Of a stretch of DNA of 64,000 bases, positions 1-10,690 are shown piece by piece. The notes under the pieces are model-generated. The model saw nothing but the letters and a program-made list of their open reading frames with translations. It made no database searches and was not told the DNA's origin. The translations under genes were made by a program, and so were the position numbers. The first letter of the stretch is position 1. Every line of letters starts with the position of its first letter. Source of the stretch: Leptodontidium sp. MPI-SDFR-AT-0119 (lineage: Eukaryota > Ascomycota > Leotiomycetes > Helotiales > Leptodontidiaceae). The stretch lies in NCBI GenBank assembly GCA_020726505.1, contig JAHLEZ010000031.1, positions 124,001 through 188,000 on the forward strand, in the 5' to 3' direction.

Positions 1-50
1 AGCTCCCAATAGTATATACCCGAAGAAGTGAAGTCGCAAGATGAGAATGA

Positions 51-2870
51 TTAACGAGGAAACACGTTAGGTCGGAGGCGGACCTCGTGGACTGTCGCCA
101 CATGATTCTTGAAGAGCATCACGCCGTCAAGTATTAACCCCTCAGCCTTGCAGATAGGGTGGTGACAGATGATTCGCTGCTCTGCTGGCACGTTACGCAA
201 GTGAATATTCTCGACATGGTCCCACATGTGCGAAGGCCGGCGGAATTTACGCGTTCGTTGGCCATACGAGAGCGCCTCGTTGCCGATACAAAATATGCAC
301 TGAGTCTTTTCGAAGACGAGGGGAAACTTACTAGCCGGTGGGAGGGGATCGAGAGCCGGAGTAGGCGCAGGGGCGCAAATAGGAGATTGTCCCTTGAGAG
401 GATTCTTGCAGGTTGGAGAGGGTCGTCGCTGGCGAGTCATGAGTTCTTTTCGCGAGGCGAGCGCGATCTGGAGGTTAACAGCAGAGACCTTTCGAGCAAC
501 GATGGCTTGAGGACTAAGGTTCTTGGAGAGATCGCAAAGGACTAGCTGCAATCGTGTCCGTTCTTCGAGCTGATGTTCGATAATAGGCTCGGCTTCCTCC
601 TCTGCCACGGTCTCGTTCAGCGGCCTGTTCAACTGCCTCTTCATCATCTCGTTATGGATATAATAGAAGTAATCCTTCCTGTGTTCAGCCTCAAGCTCAT
701 CTTCCAGGCTCTTCGTCGCAGCCTTAAGCTGCTGGCCGAGTTTCTTGTGGGCCTCCCTGACCTCCTTGGGGGCTCGATTGATGAACGTGTAGTCCCACTT
801 GATCCTGGTATGTGACTCTTTGAATTCTCGCTCAAGGACGACAATCTCTGGATCCGCGGCGAGGAGTCGATCCATCACTTCACGGGGGACTTCTTTCGGA
901 GCGCCAGGGTTGCATCGAATACTCATGTGGGTAAAGGCCCGGGTCAGCCCATCATCAGTGATATCGCTCTCGAGATAGGCGTCTTGCACATTGAATCTCA
1001 CTGCTTGATTGTTGTATGCCTCGTTGAAGACTCCCGTCAAGGGATTATGTCTCATGACTTGATCCCGTACAGCGTCGGAGGCCTTACCTAAACCATCTGT
1101 TAGCCTTGAGAAGTTGGCAATGTGACAGGATACATACCATCGATAGCATTCGCACAGCCTCGGCGGAAACAGTAGCTCGTCAGCCTGTCTTCAAAGCCCG
1201 CGTCTCGCCCAAGACGGTTCAGGTAGAAGGCATACTTCGAGTAGGGCATGGGTTCGGTCTTCGATTTCACCCAGCCGTTCGTGGTCCAGACTGACCTCCG
1301 AAAGACAGGTCGCTTGAGCCATTCCGGCTTCCAATGGACCTTCATCGCCTTTATGTTCTGACTCCCCAGGTCCGTGGCAAAGAAGGGCTCAGCCGACGTG
1401 TAGCCATCGACGAGGACCGCGTTATCACGGATCGCACGGGTCAAGATATGGGAGATCGGGCAAAGGATAGGGAGGGGATTCTCCCTAAAGAGGAAGGTCG
1501 TGCTATGAGGATTGAGTTAGCTAGGGTTCGAGGTAGCTCGGAAGCGCAACATACGGTTTGGGCTTGTTATCCACCCCTTTGTGATTCCGTAAGTGGACTT
1601 CCATGGCCAATAGGTCTCTCTCTCCCCGCTTCGGGTTCTGTACGATCCAGAGACAGATGTCCTCATAACAGAGCGCCTTGTACTGCCGCTTGACCTCCTC
1701 GAACTCGCTAAGCTTGGCGGCGTCCAAGTTCTGGCGCAGAGGCTCTCCACACTCGTCGATCTCGGTCGTGTAGCACTTGTCCGTATCCTCTGTCATGGTG
1801 ACATCTGTCCTGTCGCTGTTGTAGCCGCTATCTGAGCCGGAGTACTCGTCCATGTCTTCGTCGGGGGTGCCGTCATCGCTTCTATCATCCTCAGAGTCGA
1901 ATATCATATCGTCGTCGGATCCAGGGCCATCGTCGGCGTTGCTGTCATCGTCGCACTCGGTCTCGCCATCAATGTCGGCATCACTATCCTCGTCGTGATC
2001 ACAATGCGTCGCCTTACGGGGGCGGGCGTTCTTGTTGGCCTCTTCCCTCTCGCCGAGAGGGTCTTCACTGGCTTTGCCCTTCGATGCGTGAACGAATTCC
2101 GCGGGTCGACCGCCTGTGTACGCTTGGAACAGCATTATAGTGGCGACATCGTGACGGTCGTCCTCGGTAGGGAAGACGGATTCATCACGGGCCCAGAGCT
2201 GGACAAGCAAGAGAAGCAGGTCGTCCGGTCCGGCCACAGGCTTGGATTTAGACGTGGTGCGTAGCTCAAATAAGGGCTTGAGTGTGCCGTCGATATACTT
2301 AAATCATACATTAGCAATTAACATAAGAACGGCGTGAGAGGTGGTTTGCTGTACCTTGACGACCTCGAGTCTATTATTCGCGTCCACGTATTCACCATTC
2401 ACTCGGCGGTAGAGCATCTTGAAATCCCGCCAGTATGTATGCAGAGACCTGTTACTCCCCGGCTTCCGCCTCTTCGCCAAGGAGGTCTTACAGATCCAGT
2501 GGAGAAACAACATCATCTTCCCTTTGCCGCAATTCTTCTTGCGAATGGCGGTTCGCCAGTCCCCCAAATGACGATATATGCAGTACCTATCTTTAGTTAG
2601 CATAATCTGATCCACCAAGGTATAAGTCTGAGGAGCGTACTTCGTCCATTTCTGTCTGGCGTAGTAGATACTAGCTTTAGTATCGTCGGCGTCCAGCGGC
2701 TGTAGGAACGGTTCATTATCCAAATTAACCTCCATCTGATCATAATCTTCCCCGCTCGGCATCTGCTCCTCTCTCTCCTTCAATACTCGTGTGATGTGGG
2801 TGCGTTTTTTGAGAACATTCTCGAGGATATTAAGGGTGTGCTCCACCGGCACTTGGATAATGGGTGCCAT
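51..2870 (-). CDS. DUF3435 tyrosine recombinase (Starship captain-like), five exons
   Basis: Predicted site-specific tyrosine recombinase that would cut and rejoin DNA through a covalent tyrosine link. Exons on the minus strand: 2870-2651, 2596-2355, 2297-1555, 1502-1138, 1087-51. Introns are 54, 57, 52 and 50 nt, with donors GTACGC, GTACAG, GTATGT and GTATGT and CTAAC/CTAAT branch sites. The splice sum is 2607 nt, exactly 868 codons plus stop. Candidate catalytic residues are Arg218 (YTGGRPAEF), Tyr512-x-x-Arg515 (SYCFRRG) and Tyr548 (FNEAYNN), giving the R-Y-R-Y pattern with 33 residues between the last Arg and Tyr. Family-typical text is restored across the splices, for example KPKPTTFLFREN and ANAIDGKASD. 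Residues about 250-325 are an Asp/Glu/Ser-rich acidic insert. Two C2H2-like fingers lie at the C-terminus (C787, C790, H814, H819; C831, C836, H852, H857). The start is the first ATG after an in-frame TGA, but an extra upstream exon is possible. Composition is normal and there are no RIP-type stops. Family assignment is firm; captain status is inferred. Confidence 0.9.
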
Positions 2871-3804
2871 GATCCTCCACAAGCCCGAGAAGCCTCAAGG
2901 GTAGCGAGGGTGTCCGCCGCTAAGATGAGACGAGGGAAGAGGTTTCGAGGAGGGGGGAGGTTTCGAGGAGGGATTGGGGGTCGATCGAGTAAATGCTTCG
3001 GCGTCGACGTAGCCTGACGATACGATGGTCGGTCGAGTTCAAGTTTATGTGTCGACAGTCGTGTGAAGAGTCGTGTGAAGAGTCGAGATGCAGAAGGGTG
3101 TTGGAGATATGGATGGCGGCGAAGGGAGAGCAGACTTCGAGGGTGCTTCGCAGGGGAGGAGATCGTAGTCAATGTCGAGGGCAGGGAGAAGACACTGGAA
3201 CTGTGGAGTGTTCAAGGTCCAAGGCATTCGAGAGCAAGAACGCGGAGAAGATGGGCGAAGGAGGAATGAGTGTAGAATCGAGTTGTAAAGTGGTGGTACA
3301 GATGTGGAGGGCGGCGAGGAGAAGTAAATTGGAGAGTCTTCGTGAAAGAGAGAATCGCAGCCACGGTCACAGGAGTTGTCGAGAGTTCGAGAGAAGGTGA
3401 AGAGAGAACAGTATGGAAAGGAGTGTGCAAAGGAGAAGCGATAGTTGGTGGAGGTCGAGGGTGGGCGGAAACTGCGAGGCTTATGTAGCCGGGAGCGGCC
3501 TCAAGACAGAGACAGACGAGGCCTGCCATGACTGATGAGGAGGATGCCATTTCTGGCTCCTGGATTGAGGACTTGGATGATCAGGATGAATGAAGTTGAC
3601 ACCCAGCAATTCTGGGAGGGGAGGGACGTTGTCATCGCTCCACACGAACCGAGGCACGTGCGCTGCGGGCAGAGTTTAGCGAGCGGTCGAGGCTGCTTAA
3701 AACAGCGACCAAACCTGCCGAATTCCGCGGCCCAAACCGCAGTACTCAGTCATAAAGTATAATAATATTTCTCATTCTTAGGTGCCATACTTTTTACGGC
3801 GCTA
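2871..3804. other. Normal-composition DNA upstream of the DUF3435 gene, no gene recognised
   Basis: This stretch presumably holds the promoter and 5' leader of the minus-strand recombinase gene. It is purine-rich on the plus strand and has short direct repeats (GTTTCGAGGAGGG twice near 2941-2973; a GTCGTGTGAAGA unit twice near 3058-3081). Several open frames exist on both strands, but none shows a recognisable domain. Base composition turns AT-rich after about 3755. It ends at the GTAGT target duplication of the neighbouring Gypsy element. Confidence 0.5.
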
Positions 3805-3809
3805 GTAGT

Positions 3810-4111
3810 TGTTACGGCTGGCTAAAGGTTGATACAGCGAGTAAACTCAAGCTTTGTATTTGGACCTAAGGCTACGCTCAAAATCAAGAAGAAAAGACAA
3901 GGAGAAAAGGAGGGCTCTCTATAAGGGAGGGCTCGAGTATATATATATAAAGGACCCTCTTAATAAAGCCTAGCGTAGTCGAGTGCTATTCACGTTAATA
4001 TATCACAAGCTCGCCACTTAGTCTTTCTTATTAGGCTTAGCGCCGTCGCATAGCTAGCGATGCTACGAGCTAGTGTCGGTTAGAATGCGAGGCGCATCGT
4101 AGGTCGTAATA
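3810..4111 (-). repeat. Gypsy-1 copy 1, 3' LTR (302 bp)
   Basis: Starts TGTTACGG and ends CGTAATA, the RIP form of CGTAACA, so the ends were inverted repeats. It is the same length as the 302-bp LTR at 35327-35628 and closely similar to it in reverse orientation. It contains a run of TA repeats near 3938-3950, possibly the promoter TATA region. Confidence 0.88.
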
Positions 4112-4114
4112 TTA

Positions 4115-4123
4115 CCCCCCCCC
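4115..4123 (-). other. Polypurine tract of Gypsy-1 copy 1
   Basis: A run of nine C on the plus strand (G on the coding strand) lies 3 bp inside the 3' LTR, where the plus-strand primer of an LTR retrotransposon is expected. The same position has 11 residues in copy 2 and 28 in copy 3. Confidence 0.75.
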
Positions 4124-4124
4124 T

Positions 4125-7100
4125 CTGAAAAAACTGCGTTCGCGTAGTTATAATTATAACTATATTATCCTCAAAGTTATTATAATCGTTAATACTAGCG
4201 TTATAGGCCTCTAACTACTTAGGGAGAGCTCTTAGCAGGCCTTTAACATTCGGATACTCTAAGTAAAACCTCTTAATTATATACGAAACTATTATAGTAT
4301 TTAAGTATAAGTATTACTTTAAGTCTTTATTAGCGCCTAGCCACTTAATATAATAAAATAGCTTGTTTCGTATAACCTTAGAGCCAAGGATACCTTTAAT
4401 TTCCTATTTATCTTACTTAAGTAGTAGTTAAATAAGTGCCGGCGTAACTCTGGCTTGTCTTGGCAGGGGGTTATCGACGTACTTACGGAGCGAGTGCGAG
4501 TAAAAGATAAGGTAAATTAACTAATCCTTTAATAGCTTCACTCTCTAGCTCTCTCCTTCCTTAGTAATTACTTTAATTAGGCCGTACTACTTATTAAATA
4601 ACTTCTTTAAGGGTTAATCGACGTTCTAGTTCTAAGTGTCGATTAGTATTAAGTCGCTAACGTCTTAATTAACGGCGCGTCGCCTACAGTTCGCTAGTCG
4701 TTTTATTTTCTCTTACTAATATTTTAAGAACAATTATGTGATTTTTATAACCTCTTTTATTTATAAGGCTACTTATAAAGCTTTCTCGCAGTTAAGCTTC
4801 TTTATTACTATAACCGGCGGCTTTAAGTTAATTAAATCCTAGGAAGTTCTTAGCTCCCCACTGTTAAGTAACTAAAAAGGAGACAGGCGGCCTAAGGACT
4901 CGTGTAATAACGTTAATTAAGCGATGTTTATAATTAATAAGAGGTCGCTTTAATTATCTTAGTAGTAATAATAGAAGGGACAAAGCCGCTATTTAATATA
5001 TTAGTTCGTTATTTTCGTTTAACCGTCTATGTTTAAGTTATATACCGTAATTAACTTTACTTTAGTCCCGAAGATATAATAGTACTTCTTTTAAAAGAAG
5101 GAGACGAACTAAGGTTCTCGGTCTAAGATAATAAAGTCTAGTATACTAAAGTGTCGGGTCTAATAGACGAGGAAGAAAGTAACTATACCTTTCGTAGTAA
5201 TTATATTATTATAAGGTATTAAAACTAACTTCTTAAACAAGCAATCGACAATAACTATAGCGAAGTTATAATTATGCTTATTTAATAGTAACTTTATAAA
5301 ATCTATTATAAGGTGTTAATACGGCCGAGCGGGGATTAGTAAAGGGTATTAAAAAACTAAGAGTCTTATCTCTTTTAGCCTTTTACCGGGAGTAACTGCA
5401 ATTCGCTACGTATTAAGCTATATTTATAAAAAGGCTATTCTAATAGTATTTACGACTTAGTAACGCCTTCATCTTCCCGATCCCCGCGTATGCTACTAAT
5501 AGCTAAGAATATATATAATAAATAAATATCGTGCGAAGCTTTAGCGGCTCTAAGGGGCACTTCTAGGCGTCTTTAAAAAAGTAACTTATTGTTTACTAGC
5601 TTGTAATCTAGTGACTATTCCCTAGCTTTTTATTAGAGAGGCTTTAGTAAAGGCGAAGACTTATTAGTTACGAGTACTTAATTAATAATATTATATTCCG
5701 CGACGTTATAAGCTACTATAAAGTTAAGGTTTAACTCTTTCGGTATAAGGGTCTCTAGGTCGACTAACACTCCTGTATTAGGCTTAGGTTCCGGCTCTGG
5801 CTCTAGCTCGTCACGTGTCTTAATATTGTAGTCTGGGATTATAGCTTTTATAAGTATTAGGGGTATTGTCTTTATAATATTAATATAAGCGTTTATAGGA
5901 TCGACGGCGGAAAGTTAGAGGTCGCTGGCGACTTACAAGTCAATTTTGTTAGTCGGAATTAGCTATTAACTACGGATAGCCCGCTTACGTGCCTTTATAG
6001 CCGTGAAGTCTTAATCCTGTTAAGACAAAGTATTAGTTAGTGTATTAGTCGTCTTAGTATAATATATAATCGTGAAATAGAAGTCCGTAAAGAACTTAGC
6101 TTATTAAGCCTACTTAGCCGTAAGGTCCTTAGTAATTATAAAATACTTTAAGGCTCAGTGGTTAATATAAACAAAGACATTTTTCTAAGTACTTAAAAAC
6201 TCTAGGCGATATTACTTAAATAACCAAAAAATCACTAATATCTTTTTATTATGAATTAAGTAATTAAGCTCAAAGTCTATTATAGTCTTAAAAAAGTATT
6301 TTATAAGGTAAAAAGCGTCGTTCTTTTAAAGTTAAAATAAAACCCTAGTAACAACTCTATTAAAGGAGTCAGTCTCTAGTCGTGTCTATTTAGTAAGGTC
6401 GTAGTAGCGAAGAACCGGCGCAGATTAGAGGGTTTCTCAGAGAGTTTCTTAAGCGTCCTTATAGGCGCTATCGAATTTAAAGAGAACGTCCTTTCTAATA
6501 AGTATTATAAGGGGTCGTGCGATGCGACTATAGTCCTTAATAAACCGGCGGTAAAAATTATAAAAGCTAAAATAGCTTTATATACTTTATATATTATCGA
6601 CGTATCGTTAGTCCTTAATTACTTTAATTTTCTCTAGGTTCACTTTTACGCCATCGATTCTAATAATAAATCCTAAGAACCTTGTCTTTTATACGCTAAA
6701 CTCTAACTTCTTAATATCGGCCTAAAGTCTATGCGCCTATAATATTACTATAACTCTCTTAACGTGAACCTTATACTCCTTAGGGGTAAACGAATATATT
6801 AAAATATCGTTTATATAAGCCGCGTGAAAGTCGTCGAGGTGTTTTATAAGGATATCGTTAATAAATCACTAAAAAGTCGCCGGTTTATTAATAAGGCTAA
6901 AAGAAAGGATCTTATACTTATACGTACTATATTAAGTATAAAAGGTCGTATAGTCTTCGCTCTTAGGAAATATATAAATATAATAAAAAGCTTATTAAAT
7001 ATTAAGCTTCGTAAAGACCTTTGCCTTATAAATACGTACTATTATTTTATTAATTAATAAAATCAAGTATAAGTTCTTCTTTAATAGGGCATTTAGCTTC

Positions 7101-9860
7101 CAGTAGTTAACGTATAGCTAGAGACTACTATCGGCCTTCTTGGCAAAGAGAATAAAGGCCGCGTAAGATGCGCTAGAGGGCTTAATAAAACCTTTATATA
7201 AGTTATTAATAATATATTACTTAGTCTCTAATAGTTATTTTTTAGTTATATATTAGAAAGGTTCAAAGGATAAGTCGTTCTCCTTAGTAAGCTTAATCTA
7301 GTAGTTTATGCCCTGGCAATACGCTAGTAGCTTATTAGAGGCTCGCCGGGAGAAGAGAGGGGTATACTCTTAATACTTTACTAAAAGCTTCTTACTTACT
7401 AACTCGTTATCTTACGCGTACTTAGCTTCTAAGGCCTCTTCCGGGGATAAGTCTTTATTTATTAATACGAGCTTAACACTTAATTAATTTAAGGCCTCTC
7501 GCTAGCGACGAGTTAACTTTTAATTAATCTTATATATTAATACTACAAAGGTCTTTACTTTATTTCTTTTAAATTTCCTTAGTTAGAGGTACGTCGTAAA
7601 CATTGTTATTATTAATATAAGGAAGATCTTTATAATAAGCGACTTTAGCTAGTAATTCACTAAAGAGGCTTTATAAGCTTTCTTATCCTTAAATAGTAAT
7701 CTTAAATTACAAGATATTAAAGGATTTAATTAATCCTTTATAATATATAAGCGCTTTTTAACCTCTCTAGTAAAGCTTAAGAGTTAGGTTAGTGAGACGC
7801 TACTTATAAGTCGTATAAAGACCTTTGACTTAAAGGAATCGTCGAGTATTATAATCTTGGCTTGCCTCTAATAGTAATTATTTATATTTATAAGGGTATT
7901 CCTTTATTTTGTATTAAGCCAATAAGACTTAATAATTAGCTTATTAGAACAATTAATATTAACGAAGACCCGCTAATTAAAGTATAACTAAACGGGTATA
8001 TTTAATAACTATTTTAGCCGATTTCGGTTCTTTATATACGACTACTTTAGGTCGTAATACTCGAGGAACTTCTAATTAATTAAGACGTTAGTGTTACTTA
8101 AGTCAGTTACTAGAAAGGGGAAGTTAATTCGCCGGCGGTCGATTATTAAGGTAAATAAAACGGCTATATTAATTAGCTTGCCTTTCTTATTATTATAACT
8201 AGTTAGGACAATTAGTTAAGGAAGAGATATAAAGGAAATATTAAATTACTTAACAAGTTAATATATAAAAAAGGTTTTAATAATACTAAAAATATTAACT
8301 TTATTATTAATATATATAAGTGTCTTAGTAAAAAATCTATTTCTTTTTAGTTTAATATTAATTAAGAATTATCGGTTTTTAATAAGAGTACAGAAATTAA
8401 ATATTAAGTCCTTTTATAAGTTATAGCTTATATTAAGGTGTGAGTTTTTATTACGGCCTAAGAGTTTTTTAAGAACTCGTTAGTCTTTAAATCTTTACTA
8501 ACGATTAACTTAGAAATCGACTTATCAAGAGCCTAGTTCCTATAGTGCTTAAGACAGTCGTTAGCTTAATAGCCGGTCTTATTATAGTAAAGACAAGTGT
8601 CGGAAAAGACGTCCTTAAGTGTAGGAGGAAGTATAAGAGACTTAAGTCGGCGCAAAATAGACGAAGGAGAGGGCGTACGTTAGTGGACATTTAACGACTA
8701 TCTTAAAGTTAGTAGTCTTTATACGTAAGTAATAAGAGTAAGTGAAGTCGAACGCTAGCTATCCTTCTTTAAAATACCGCGCGAGTCACTAGTACTAGTG
8801 TTATTAAAGGAGACTCGAGGGGCTTCGCAAATAATAATAGTAACACGTCTATTAACTCGTTTAATAACGATATTTTATAGCTCGCGATTTAAGACGGCTA
8901 AGAACTTATTAAGAACCGTATAATCTCCGGCGAATTTATACTTCTTAATTTAAATATTATACTTAAGCTTATTTGAGACTTTCTCGTATATATTATTAAA
9001 CTAATAATTAAGTAAGATTTTTCTAGTAGCCGCGTATATTATAAACTTTATATAAAACTCGTTATAAGTTATATTACTTATTTATAATTAATTATACTTA
9101 AGCTTAGTAGCCTATACTTAATTATAGTTAAAGAAACGTTAGTCTAAAGCCTTTAAGACGTTAGTGACTCCGTTAAAGTCTCTAGCAAAGTCTGGGTTTA
9201 TTCGTTAAATAATAATAGTCTTATCCTCTCCCTTTATATACTTAAAGTAGGCGTAAACTTACGATTCGCTAGTAAGGAAGTTACTTAAGTATTTCTAAAT
9301 AAAAAGCTTTATATTTATCTTTTAAGCGTTGTATTTAATTTCGCCCTTATAGTCGCTAAAAGGGGTACGGGGGTACTTAACCTTATTAAGCTTAACAGTA
9401 GGGATAGTAGGGTTTAGCTTAGGGAAGTAATAGTCGGCGGTAGGCTAAAGGTCCGCCGTAAGAGCACGTATAGATTAGTTAGAAGGGGAGGGAGTACTAG
9501 TCCCTTAGCGAGAGTTATTAATAGTATATTAAGTGAGGGCTTATATAATAGTAGCGGCGATAGTAAAGTTAATAAAATCCTTGATTAACTAATCTACCCT
9601 AGCTTATTAAGTAGGGGTAAGGCCTTTTATATCGGTAAGCTTTAGTAATATGTTAAAGAAGCGCTAGGGTTTGTCCTTTAGGTCTAAGTTAAATCCATTA
9701 AAGCTCTCCGGCTCCTCCGAGAGAGTCTCGATCGAAGGGATAGGGGTGTTAGTAAAGCCTAGCCGTATAGGGGCGCTCCTTTCTCTAGAGCTTCGCTAAC
9801 GAGGGGGAGAAGTCGGTAATAGTAGTAAAGTAAAGTAAAGAGGTGTTTAAGGTTATTAAT
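4125..9860 (-). pseudogene. Broken gag-pol of Gypsy-1 copy 1
   Basis: Remnant of a Gypsy polyprotein read from right to left, in gag, reverse transcriptase, RNase H, integrase order. At 8554-8595 a CCHC zinc knuckle of gag survives as C-x2-C-x4-H-x4-C spacing, but the second Cys and the His have become Tyr and the next codon is a stop. At about 6790-6816 the reverse transcriptase motif reads YINDILIYS, with the first catalytic Asp changed to Asn. The RNase H region (about 6000-6250) matches copy 2 at 21187-21450 when reverse-complemented. The region near the 3' LTR matches the sequence next to the LTR of copy 2. Stops are very frequent and CpA is nearly absent, as expected after RIP. Confidence 0.85.
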
Positions 9861-10030
9861 CGATATATTAATTAAATATACGTTCGAAACAGGGCGCGCG
9901 TTAAGTTGCGGTAAGGTAAGTTAATCGTGAGAGAATATCTAGCTTTCTCTAAGACAGTTTATTACTAGGGCAAAGAGGTACTTATCTGTCGAATAAGCTA
10001 AGGTGTTGAAGCTTATTGTTAGCTTACTGT

Positions 10031-10219
10031 AAGGGAGGGCTCGAGTATATATACATAAAGGACCCTCTTAATAAGGCCTAACGTAGTCGAGTGCTATTCA
10101 CGTTAATATGTCGCAGGCTCGCCACTTAGTCTTCCCTATCGGGCTTAGCGCCGTCGCATAGCCAGCGATGCTACGAGCCAGTGTCGGTTAGAATGCGAGG
10201 CGCATCGTAGGTCGTAACA
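10031..10219 (-). repeat. Gypsy-1 copy 1, 5' LTR, internally truncated
   Basis: From AAGGGAGGGCTCGAG to the outer end CGTAACA this matches positions 3926-4111 of the other LTR almost base for base, with differences mostly of RIP type. The about 115 bp that should lie on the inner side are missing. Sequence from about 9860 to 10030 does not match the LTR. A deletion that removed the U5 end, and probably the primer-binding site, is the simplest reading. Confidence 0.8.
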
Positions 10220-10690
10220 GTAGTGGCTATTAGTAGCGTGCTAGCGTGGCTGTATTAGGGAGTGGCTGTCCGGATCGTTACTAGTCTAGCACAAATTACA
10301 GTAGTTTTTAGGCTTTATTAGTTATATAAGAAGCCATCCTTAGAGAAGGTTATAGTTAGTTAAGCCTATTTACCTCCTGTGAGAGAAACTAAGCTAGTAG
10401 TGGCGCTAGCGTTGTAATAAGAGCCTAAGCAGACCGCTGGGAACCCTGTTATAATACTAGCTAAACGAAGCCCTTAGTAAGGTAATATATAAGTCCTTGG
10501 CAAGACTTTTTACCTTAATATATTAATTTAAATCGATTTAGGGCATACTAAATCAAAGAGGGAGAGAGCCTTAACGTGAGGTTACAAAGACTTAAATAAA
10601 GTCTAAGATTAAATTAGTCTAATAAATCACTATAAGTGATATTTGCCTAGAGGAATCAAAGAAGCTAAACTCAATCGAGATAAGCTTAAA
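10220..10690. other. Flank and probable 5' leader of Copia-I
   Basis: After the GTAGT duplication comes about 180 bp that matches neither the left flank beyond the duplication nor the 3' LTR of the following Copia element. At about 10412-10425 TTGTAATAAGAGCC resembles a RIP-altered initiator-tRNA-Met primer-binding site of the kind used by Copia elements. The expected 5' LTR immediately to its left could not be matched to the 3' LTR at 15554-15838. Confidence 0.35.

Larger units (their letters stand above)
3810..10219 (-). mobile_element. Gypsy-1 copy 1: RIP-mutated Ty3/Gypsy LTR retrotransposon
   Basis: The element is bounded by LTR ends reading TGTTACG on the left and CGTAACA on the right, and is flanked by a perfect 5-bp direct duplication GTAGT (3805-3809 and 10220-10224). 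The coding direction is minus: a C-run at 4115-4123 is the polypurine tract next to the left (3') LTR, and gag lies at the right. The right (5') LTR is shortened internally. Two further copies of the same family occur in the window, at 21167-35628 (plus, split) and 55505-57371 (minus, 3' part only). All internal frames are broken, so the copy cannot be autonomous. Confidence 0.9.

Noticed and set aside
159..545. Plus-strand open frames at 159-545, 573-815, 1334-1693 and 1995-2264
   Set aside because: They lie opposite the spliced DUF3435 gene and have no domain of their own; they are shadow frames.
2780..3550. Minus-strand frames upstream of the DUF3435 gene (2780-3172, 3045-3227, 3212-3550) as N-terminal exons
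   Set aside because: Composition is Pro/Ser/Arg-rich without family similarity, and no clear splice pair joins them in frame. An extra exon cannot be excluded but is not supported.
3760..3804. Starship 5' boundary immediately right of the DUF3435 gene
   Set aside because: No terminal repeat or partner target site can be seen, and the only clear end at this point belongs to the Gypsy-1 LTR.
6824..7057. Plus-strand frame of 77 codons as a gene
   Set aside because: It is antisense to the Gypsy-1 reverse transcriptase region; long stop-poor antisense frames are common in CpA-depleted DNA.
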